Source: an uncultured Bacteroidales bacterium (GTDB taxonomy: Bacteria; Bacteroidota; Bacteroidia; Bacteroidales; UBA932). Taken from it: 38,106 bases of DNA. The stretch is from the NCBI GenBank assembly GCA_947302825.1, contig CAMYWP010000004.1, positions 1-38,106 on the forward strand, given 5' to 3'. The notes beneath the pieces were generated by a model, which was not told the origin of the DNA, did no database searches, and saw only the letters and a program-made list of their open reading frames with translations. The position numbers and the translations under genes were made by a program. The stretch's first letter is position 1; the number at the start of each line of letters is the position of its first letter. This document shows, piece by piece, positions 32,271-38,106 of the stretch.

Positions 32271-33709
32271 CCTACCGAACCTTCAAGGGAAACCTGTAAC
32301 AGTTTCTGGGCTTCTACGGCAAATTCCATGGGAAGACGGGACAGGACTTCACGGGCATAGCCGTTCACGATAAGACCCACGGCTTCTTCCGGGCCGATAC
32401 CCCGCTGATTGCAGTAAAACAGCTGGTCCTCACTGATTTTGGAGGTGGTGGCTTCGTGCTCCACCGTGGCGGAAGGCTGATGGCTCTGTATGACCGGGAA
32501 GGTATGGGCGCCGCAGCGGCATCCGATGAGCAGGCTGTCGCACTGGGAGAAATTCTTGGCGTTCAGCGCATTGCGCCCCATCCGCACCAGGCCGCGATAG
32601 CTGTTCTGGCTCTGTCCGGCCGATATACCCTTGGACACGATACGGCTCTTGGTCCCCCGTCCCAGATGGATCATCTTGGTGCCTGTATCGGCCTGTTGAT
32701 GATTGTTGGTGACGGCCACGGAGTAGAACTCCGAGCTGCTGAAATCTCCTTTCAGGATGGTGGAGGGATATTTCCAGGTAATGGCCGATCCGGTTTCCAC
32801 CTGCGTCCAGCTGAGGTGGCTGCCGCTACCTTTGCAGATGCCGCGCTTGGTCACCAGATTCAGGATGCCGCCTTTGCCGTCGGCGTCGCCGGGATACCAG
32901 TTTTGAACGGTAGAGTACTTCACATCGGCATCCTTCTCCACGACGATTTCCACAACGGCAGCGTGGAGCTGCTGCTCGTCGCGCATGGGGGCGGTGCAGC
33001 CTTCCATGTAGCTCACGTAGGAGCCTTCATCGGCCACGATGAGCGTGCGCTCGAACTGGCCGGTGCCTTTTGCATTGATGCGGAAGTAGCTGCTGAGCTC
33101 CATCGGGCAGCGGACGCCTTTGGGGATGTAGCAGAAGGAGCCGTCGGAGAAAACGGCGCTGTTGAGGGCGGCGAAATAGTTGTCGCTGGCCGGCACCACC
33201 GACGCTAAGTACCTGCGTACCAGGTCCGGATGCTCTTTTACGGCTTCGGAGAAACTGCAGAAGATAATTCCTTTTTCGGCCAGGGTTTTGCGGAAAGTAG
33301 TGGTTACCGAAACGGAGTCGAAGACCGCGTCCACGGCCACCACGCCTGCCAGGACGTCTCGCTCCTTCAGGGGAATACCTAGCTTGTCAAACGTTTCGGC
33401 CAGTTTGGGATCAATTTCCTTGGGGCGGTCTCTGTCCTTCTTAGGGGCTGCAAAGTAGATAATGTCCTGAAAATCAATTTCCGGCATATCCAGATGCGCC
33501 CAGTCCGGCTGCGGCATATTCTGCCACTTCCGCAGGGCGTCCAGGCGGAACTCCAGCAGCCACTCCGGTTCTTCTTTCCGGGCCGATATCATGCGCACGA
33601 TCTCCTCGTTCAATCCCTTGGGAATGAACTCCTGCTCCACATCGGTCACAAAGCCCTCCTTGTATTCCCCGGAAGTAAACTGCTGTATGATTTTTTCGTT
33701 CTCGGCCAT
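32267..33709 (-). CDS. sufB: Fe-S cluster assembly scaffold protein SufB
   Basis: A 480-residue scaffold on which nascent Fe-S clusters form. Typical motifs are '[20 protein letters not shown]', '[20 protein letters not shown]', '[20 protein letters not shown]', '[20 protein letters not shown]' and the C-terminal '[20 protein letters not shown]'. The length is usual. It is the first gene of sufB-pnuC-sufC-sufD and has its own -7 box only 7 bases upstream. SufS and SufE/SufU are not in the window. Confidence 0.97.
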   Translation of the reverse strand: MAENEKIIQQFTSGEYKEGFVTDVEQEFIPKGLNEEIVRMISARKEEPEWLLEFRLDALRKWQNMPQPDWAHLDMPEIDFQDIIYFAAPKKDRDRPKEIDPKLAETFDKLGIPLKERDVLAGVVAVDAVFDSVSVTTTFRKTLAEKGIIFCSFSEAVKEHPDLVRRYLASVVPASDNYFAALNSAVFSDGSFCYIPKGVRCPMELSSYFRINAKGTGQFERTLIVADEGSYVSYMEGCTAPMRDEQQLHAAVVEIVVEKDADVKYSTVQNWYPGDADGKGGILNLVTKRGICKGSGSHLSWTQVETGSAITWKYPSTILKGDFSSSEFYSVAVTNNHQQADTGTKMIHLGRGTKSRIVSKGISAGQSQNSYRGLVRMGRNALNAKNFSQCDSLLIGCRCGAHTFPVIQSHQPSATVEHEATTSKISEDQLFYCNQRGIGPEEAVGLIVNGYAREVLSRLPMEFAVEAQKLLQVSLEGSVG

Positions 33710-33716
33710 AAGGTTT

Positions 33717-33725
33717 GCAAAGATA
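33717..33725 (-). promoter_or_regulatory. -7 box for the suf operon
   Basis: On the minus strand TATCTTTGC matches TAnnTTTGY and lies 7 bases before the sufB ATG, in the 21-base gap after aroC. No iron-regulator site was recognised. Confidence 0.5.
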
Positions 33726-33730
33726 CGAAA

Positions 33731-34810
33731 TTATAGCGCCAAATCTACCAGAACGATGGCGGCCATAGCCTCCACGATTACAGGAGTGCGCAAGGCGAAG
33801 CAGACGTCATGGCGGCCGGGAATGCCGGCCTTGGCAATGCTGGCAGTGGGCTTGAAGGCCACACGGAACACCAGCGGATTGCCGTTGGTGATGCCGCCGT
33901 TCACGCCGCCGGCGTGGTTGGTCACAGGCGGAAGCGGGCGTTTGTGACGGCCGCAGCAGTGATGCTCACCACCTTCTTCGTGTTCGCCGTGGCAACACTC
34001 GTGGTCCGGATCATCATGGTGACAATGGTGTCCTTCCTCGTGCTCTCCGTGGCAGCACTGGTGGCCGGGTTCGTCGTGATGGCAGTGATGCTCCGGGAAG
34101 AGATCGTTGTGCTGGGAGCCGAACAGGGCGGCGGCCTGGAAGCCGTCTCCGAATTCGATGCCGCGCACGCCCGGAATGGCAAAGATGGCATGGGAAATCA
34201 GGGATTCCACGCTGTTCCAGAAGGGTTCTCCCAGGCCGATGGGCAGGTTTTCTACCGTGCATTCCACCACGCCGCCCAGGGAGTCGCCATCGGCCTGCGC
34301 GGCCTCCAGGGCCCCTTTCCAGGCCTGCGGATCCGTGAGACCGCCCACAGCCACCAACTGAGCGTGGAACTGTGCGAAGTACAGCATTTTCTTGGCCACC
34401 ACACCCGCCGCCACAACGCCCAGCGTGAGCCGGCCGCTGAAATGACCGCCACCGCGGGGGTCGTTGAAACCGCCGTACTTCAGATTGGCAGTAAAGTCTG
34501 CGTGACCAGGACGAGGATGCTTGCGGAAGGACTCATAGTCCTCGCTGCGGGTGTTTTCGTTCTTGAACAGGATGGTGAGCGGTGCGCCGGTAGTATGACC
34601 TTCGTACACGCCGGTCACGATTTCCGGAAGGTCGGCCTCCACGCGGGGCGTGGTGCCCAGGGCGCCGGCCTTGCGGCGGGCCAAATCCTGCAAGAAGTCC
34701 TCTTCCGTTAGCGGAATGCCCGGCAGCACGCCGTCCAGCGTGACCCCGATATGAGGGCCGTGGGATTCACCGAAAATACTGACTCTGAATTTATTGCCGA
34801 ATGTGTTCAT
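33731..34810 (-). CDS. aroC: Chorismate synthase with a His/Cys-rich tandem-repeat insertion
   Basis: A 359-residue enzyme that converts EPSP to chorismate using reduced FMN. Signatures are present: 'GESHGPHIG' (14-22), 'KYGGFNDPRGGGHFSGR' (111-127), 'TNHAGGVNGGITNG' (297-310) and 'FKPTASIAK' (319-327). Between 'GSQHNDLF' (231-238) and 'PLPPVTNHAGG' is an extra segment of about 50 residues (239-291). It contains two 20-residue repeats with 17 identities, the first 'HHCHHDEPGHQCCHGEHEEG' at 241-260 and the second at 261-280, then a third partial unit 'GEHHCCGRHK'. Normal AroC has only a short loop there. The insertion keeps the frame, so the enzyme is probably active with a metal-binding appendage. 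It is the last gene of aroB-aroDA-aroC. Confidence 0.93.
   Translation of the reverse strand: MNTFGNKFRVSIFGESHGPHIGVTLDGVLPGIPLTEEDFLQDLARRKAGALGTTPRVEADLPEIVTGVYEGHTTGAPLTILFKNENTRSEDYESFRKHPRPGHADFTANLKYGGFNDPRGGGHFSGRLTLGVVAAGVVAKKMLYFAQFHAQLVAVGGLTDPQAWKGALEAAQADGDSLGGVVECTVENLPIGLGEPFWNSVESLISHAIFAIPGVRGIEFGDGFQAAALFGSQHNDLFPEHHCHHDEPGHQCCHGEHEEGHHCHHDDPDHECCHGEHEEGGEHHCCGRHKRPLPPVTNHAGGVNGGITNGNPLVFRVAFKPTASIAKAGIPGRHDVCFALRTPVIVEAMAAIVLVDLAL
33971..34090 (-). repeat. Two 60-bp tandem repeats inside aroC
   Basis: Copies lie at 34031-34090 and 33971-34030. They encode His/Cys/Glu-rich units that are 17/20 identical in protein. Synonymous differences between the copies (for example GAGCACGAGG against GAACACGAAG) show that the repeat is not brand new and the protein sequence has been kept. 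Confidence 0.85.
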
Positions 34811-34829
34811 ATTCTTGTTTTTATTGCGC

Positions 34830-36821
34830 CTACAGATTCTTCGCTACGCTCAGAATGACAGAAAACATTTCATTAAACTGCGGGAAGGATTTGGCGACGC
34901 AGTCCACGTCGTCTATTAGTACGGGACTGTCGGCGCCCAGGGAGGCCAGTTTCAGCGCCATGACCATGCGGTGGTCGGCGTGGGAGACAAAGTGGCCGCC
35001 TTTCAATAAATTGCCGGTGGCCAGACGCTGGCTGAGGCCCATCCCTTCAATCACCATTTCGTCCTCTTCCGTATGCACGGGCACACCCATCTGCGTAAGG
35101 GCCTGTTCGATGGCGGCGGCCCGGTCCGATTCCTTGTGGCGCAGACGCTCCACGCCCAGGATATGGCTTTCGCCTGGGCAGAACGCCGCCAGCACCGCCA
35201 CTACGGGGAAGAGGTCTGGACAGTTGTTCAAATCCGTATGGAAAGGACTCAGCGGAGCGCGCTTGATATGGATGGGACCGTCCGGTCCGTCCAGCTGGGA
35301 CATGCTGGCTCCAGCTTCCATTAGTACGTCCATGATGGAGATATCGGCCTGCAGGGAACGGGTGTCCAGGCCCGACACTTCTACGTCGCCGAAGATGGCG
35401 CCGGCGGCCAGGAAAGGGGCGGCGCCGGACCAATCGGCCTCTATGGAGAAATCGGCCGCCTGATAGCGCTGACCGCCTTTGATGCGGAAGTTGATGCCGG
35501 TGCACAGGCTCCAGTCCTGCGTTTCCAGGAAATCTTCGCCGCCTTCCATTTCGGATCCGATGCGGATGCCGAACTTCTTGAGTACGTCCACCGTGATGAA
35601 CAGGTACGGAATACTGCGGGGCTCATGCACGTAAACGACTGATTTTTCCGACGTTAACGGCAGGGCGGCCAGGAGGCCGGAGATAAGCTGCGAACCGCCT
35701 TTTCCGGACACGTCGGAGCGGCCGGGAATGAGAGGACCGGCCACCTTCAGCGGAAGGTAGCAGTCCTGTTTCCGGTTGTTGGCCCCTTCCGGGTACAAGC
35801 GCACTCCGTAGGCGGCCATAATGTCGTGGGCGTCGGTAAGGGGCCGCTGCAGCAGCGTTTTTTCGCCGGTAACCCGTACCGGTTTTTCCGATAGGGCCGA
35901 TAGGATGGGCACTACAAAACGGGTGAGAAAACCGGATTCGCCGGTATGGATTTCTTCCATATCCAGGCAGCAGGGCTGTGCGCCGATGCCGGTGATCTTC
36001 ACCTGGTCTCCCTCTATTTCCACCGTGGCACCCAGCGCGCGTGCTACGGTCAAGGCGCTTTCGTTATCGCCGCATGGAGTGTAGCCGCTGAGCGTGGAAG
36101 TTCCCTCAGCCAAGGCGGCGGCCACTATGGCCCGCTGGGCAAAGCTCTTGGAGGCAGGCATGGGAAGCGGCCCGGCCTGGATGAAACGGTATTTGCCGTA
36201 CACGGCTTCCTTTAAGGCCTCGGTGGTCCACTGGCCGGGAGCGGTAGCTTCTTCTTCGCTTACGCAGGCATAGGTGAAGGGGGCGCCTTGTTTCAGGGCT
36301 TCCAGACGGGAAATCCGTCCCTTTTCACCCATGCAAAAGGCCACCAGGGTACCGGGGGCAGCGCTTTGGTAGAGCTGCGCGATGGTGGTATTATCGGCCT
36401 CTGAAGTGGCCGTGGTGACAATTTTCACTACTTCGCCGCCGAAACTGCGGGCGCGTTCCAGCAAGGATTGCAGCACAGGGAGCGGCGGTGTGGCTTTGAA
36501 ATCATGGTGCGAGCGGATGAGCACCGTGCCCCATTCGCGGCAGGCTTCGCGGATACGCCGGCCCACGGCCGCGGGGGCTTCCATCTCCAGGTCCACGTAC
36601 TTGGCGCCGGAACGGATGGCCAGTTCCAGCAGCTCCGGGGCCTGGGATTCTTCTTCCAGCCGGCAAGTTGCAATTAGCGGAACATCCGACTGGGAGAACA
36701 ACTGCTCGATGTCTGCTTCCTCCAGGGCGCAGCGGTCCAGGCGGATTTCGGCCATCTCCAGTCCGGGCAAGAGGTCCAGGATCTGCTGCAGGTCTTTATG
36801 CTGTATCGAGGTGCAAATCAT
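34830..36821 (-). CDS. Fused 3-dehydroquinate dehydratase (type I) / EPSP synthase
   Basis: A 663-residue bifunctional shikimate enzyme. Residues 1 to about 208 are a type I dehydroquinase (AroD): 'MAEIRLDR' (E25), catalytic His in 'RSHHDFKA' (105/106) and Schiff-base Lys K133 in 'EVVKIVT'. Residues about 212-655 are EPSP synthase (AroA): 'PASKSFAQRAI' (K225, S226, R230), 'GESGFLTRF', 'GKGGSQLISGLLAALP', 'RHKESDRA' and 'HADHRMVMALKLASL'. The aroA stretch has 'GESGFLTR' where many enzymes have 'GNAGTAMR'. The last nine codons ('VILSVAKNL') come from a dispersed repeat (34834-34860). The start overlaps aroB by 26 bases; aroC follows after 19. Confidence 0.92.
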   Translation of the reverse strand: MICTSIQHKDLQQILDLLPGLEMAEIRLDRCALEEADIEQLFSQSDVPLIATCRLEEESQAPELLELAIRSGAKYVDLEMEAPAAVGRRIREACREWGTVLIRSHHDFKATPPLPVLQSLLERARSFGGEVVKIVTTATSEADNTTIAQLYQSAAPGTLVAFCMGEKGRISRLEALKQGAPFTYACVSEEEATAPGQWTTEALKEAVYGKYRFIQAGPLPMPASKSFAQRAIVAAALAEGTSTLSGYTPCGDNESALTVARALGATVEIEGDQVKITGIGAQPCCLDMEEIHTGESGFLTRFVVPILSALSEKPVRVTGEKTLLQRPLTDAHDIMAAYGVRLYPEGANNRKQDCYLPLKVAGPLIPGRSDVSGKGGSQLISGLLAALPLTSEKSVVYVHEPRSIPYLFITVDVLKKFGIRIGSEMEGGEDFLETQDWSLCTGINFRIKGGQRYQAADFSIEADWSGAAPFLAAGAIFGDVEVSGLDTRSLQADISIMDVLMEAGASMSQLDGPDGPIHIKRAPLSPFHTDLNNCPDLFPVVAVLAAFCPGESHILGVERLRHKESDRAAAIEQALTQMGVPVHTEEDEMVIEGMGLSQRLATGNLLKGGHFVSHADHRMVMALKLASLGADSPVLIDDVDCVAKSFPQFNEMFSVILSVAKNL
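34834..34860. repeat. Dispersed repeat forming the end of aroD-aroA
   Basis: AGATTCTTCGCTACGCTCAG followed by AATGACA is the same repeat as the left arm of 30817-30883, differing at one base. Here it supplies the C-terminal tail codons just before the stop of the fusion gene (stop at 34830-34832). Confidence 0.8.
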
Positions 36822-37782
36822 AAGGGTTCAATGCTTGGAAAACCACTTCTCCGGGCTTGACGGGCAGCACAAACTTCACGCTTCCTCCGCCCTGCGCCTT
36901 TTTATCCTTCCCCATAGCAACTTGCAGGCGCTCCAACGGATAAGGGCACTGCGTGGGCAGGCCTACAGCCTCGAAATCCTGCTTCAAGGCCGATGCAAGG
37001 CCGATTTCGGCCAGGCCCAGTTGCTCGCTCAAGCGGGCGGCCAGGAGGATGCCCATGGCCACGGCCTCTCCGTGGGCGATGTCATCGCCCTGCTCCCGGG
37101 CCACGAACTCGATGGCATGGCCGAAAGTATGGCCCAGGTTCAGTTTCGCGCGTTCCCCGTGCTCATAAGGGTCCCGTTCCACAATTTCGGCCTTGATAGC
37201 GGCCGCCCGGCCGATAAGTTCCGGCGTAACACCCTTCAAGGCACTACGGTAGGCTTCAGCATCGGCCAGCAGGAAAGTTTTGAGGAGTTCGGCCAGGCCG
37301 CAGTGGAATTCGCGGGGTGGAAGGGTGCGCAGGACATCGGCGCAGAGGAAGGTGTATTCCGGCATGCGGAAGGCTCCCAGCATGTTTTTGTAATGGTCCA
37401 GGTTCACGCCGGTTTTCCCGCCGATGGCAGCATCCACCTGAGCCAGGAGCGTGGTGGGCAGGTTGGCGTAGCGGATGCCGCGCTTGTAAAGGCTGGCGGC
37501 GAAACCCACCATATCGGTGGTGATGCCGCCGCCGATAGCCAGTAACAGGGCGCCGCGGGAAGCCTCGGCCTCCAATAGCCAGCGCTCCACGGCCAGCACG
37601 CTGTCCATCGTTTTACGCTCTTCGGAGGTTTCCAGGCTCCTTGCGCCCTTCACGGGCAGCGCGGCCATCACCTCTTCGGCCACCCAGGCCACGTTGGGGT
37701 CGTACACCACGAAACATTCGGCCTCCTTGCCCAGGAAGCGGCCGATATCCCCGATATGCTCCAGCGTCTGAATCATAACCAT
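36796..37782 (-). CDS. aroB: 3-dehydroquinate synthase
   Basis: A 328-residue NAD- and metal-dependent enzyme that makes 3-dehydroquinate from DAHP. Motifs include 'AIGGGITTDMVGFAASLYKR' (NAD-binding), 'LPTTLLAQVDAAIGGKTGVN', 'GLAELLKTFLL' and the metal-binding 'LNLGHTFGHAIE' and 'HGEAVAMGI'. It is slightly shorter at the N-terminus than typical AroB (about 350-360). The start overlaps the upstream hydrolase gene by 10 bases, and its end overlaps the aroD-aroA fusion by 26 bases, so the three are one transcript. Confidence 0.95.
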   Translation of the reverse strand: MVMIQTLEHIGDIGRFLGKEAECFVVYDPNVAWVAEEVMAALPVKGARSLETSEERKTMDSVLAVERWLLEAEASRGALLLAIGGGITTDMVGFAASLYKRGIRYANLPTTLLAQVDAAIGGKTGVNLDHYKNMLGAFRMPEYTFLCADVLRTLPPREFHCGLAELLKTFLLADAEAYRSALKGVTPELIGRAAAIKAEIVERDPYEHGERAKLNLGHTFGHAIEFVAREQGDDIAHGEAVAMGILLAARLSEQLGLAEIGLASALKQDFEAVGLPTQCPYPLERLQVAMGKDKKAQGGGSVKFVLPVKPGEVVFQALNPYDLHLDTA

Positions 37783-38106
37783 TCCTGCAGGAAGGCGGTG
37801 CGTTCAACCGTCCAGGCGGGCTCCAGCCACATGGCGTGACCGCAGGTGGGAACGCAGAAAAAGCGCTTGTTTTTCGTGCCTAAATTATTGTAAATGGAGA
37901 AGTTTGTATGCGGCGGGCAGGTAGGATCCTGCAGGCCGAACGACATATACACCGGGCATTGGATGCGCGGGGCAAAGTTCTTCACGTCGAAGTAGCGGAG
38001 CATCTGGAGCAGCTCCTCGCGCGGCAGGCCGATGGCATCGGCTTCGGCAAAGACCTCGTGCACGGGCCAGAAGACGATGCGGGCATAGTCCGGATAGTCG
38101 CCCAGG
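37773..38106 (-). CDS. Acetylxylan-esterase-like alpha/beta hydrolase, C-terminal part
   Basis: The frame stays open to the right edge of the window, so about 110 C-terminal residues are seen. 'FDVKNFAPRIQCPVYMSFGL' followed by 'QDPTCPPHTNFSIYNN' is typical of the AXE1/cephalosporin-C deacetylase family. The catalytic Asp is in 'GLQDPTCPP' and the catalytic His in 'PTCGHAMW'. The nucleophile Ser lies outside the window. Such enzymes remove acetyl groups from xylan or other sugars. It overlaps aroB by 10 bases, which suggests co-transcription but gives no obvious pathway link. Confidence 0.8.
   Translation of the reverse strand, partial: LGDYPDYARIVFWPVHEVFAEADAIGLPREELLQMLRYFDVKNFAPRIQCPVYMSFGLQDPTCPPHTNFSIYNNLGTKNKRFFCVPTCGHAMWLEPAWTVERTAFLQEWL

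Noticed and set aside
33971..34090. His/Cys-rich aroC segment as an assembly or frameshift artefact
   Set aside because: Both flanks are canonical AroC in the same frame, the repeat length is a multiple of three, and the copies differ by synonymous changes.
1..38106. tRNA or rRNA genes
   Set aside because: No cloverleaf with a T-loop GTTCRANNC and acceptor pairing, and no rRNA-like sequence, was recognised by eye; a covariance-model search was not possible.

Overview
This window looks like chromosome from a GC-rich member of the Bacteroidales (phylum Bacteroidota). The signs are a SusC/SusD pair, a fimbrillin-type protein, a sensor of the hybrid two-component (HTCS) type, Bacteroidota-style -7 promoter boxes (TAnnTTTGY), almost no Shine-Dalgarno sequences, oxygen-sensitive enzymes (NrdD/NrdG) and Ser-type sulfatases. 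An Alistipes-like or related uncultured gut family is plausible but is only an inference. The genome is compact: many genes overlap by 1-26 bases, and convergent pairs nearly share stop codons.

Layout. 1-777 is the end of a fimbrillin-like gene. 778-2602 is an accessory patch with a 12-bp motif present four times, a broken Rpn/PD-(D/E)XK nuclease gene and an orphan helix-turn-helix gene. 2823-5539 is nrdD-nrdG. 5545-7370 (minus) is an ECF sigma factor with a cognate protein that appears to be an anti-sigma factor fused to an outer-membrane beta-barrel. 7424-10278 is a TPR lipoprotein-export-type protein plus an EnvC-like amidase activator. 10283-14086 (minus) is a lipoprotein, yifB, hicA, hicB and tsaE. 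14214-15050 is ispE.

15045-30270 is a polysaccharide utilisation locus: a kinase-less HTCS-like membrane regulator with a sulfatase behind it (minus), then divergently SusC, SusD, a GH16 glycanase and three more sulfatases. All four sulfatases carry serine at the formylglycine position, so they need an anaerobic sulfatase-maturing enzyme encoded elsewhere. A GH16 enzyme together with a GlcNAc-6-sulfatase-like protein and galactose-sulfatase-like proteins suggests a sulfated poly-LacNAc substrate (mucin O-glycan or keratan sulfate).

30267-33709 (minus) is sufB-pnuC-sufC-sufD for Fe-S cluster assembly, with a NAD-precursor transporter inserted. 33731-38106 (minus) is a shikimate cluster (aroB, an aroD-aroA fusion, aroC) behind the end of an acetylxylan-esterase-like gene. 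AroC carries a striking His/Cys-rich tandem repeat. A dispersed palindromic repeat has entered the sufD coding region in frame and also forms the last codons of the aroD-aroA fusion. No tRNA, rRNA or CRISPR array was seen.
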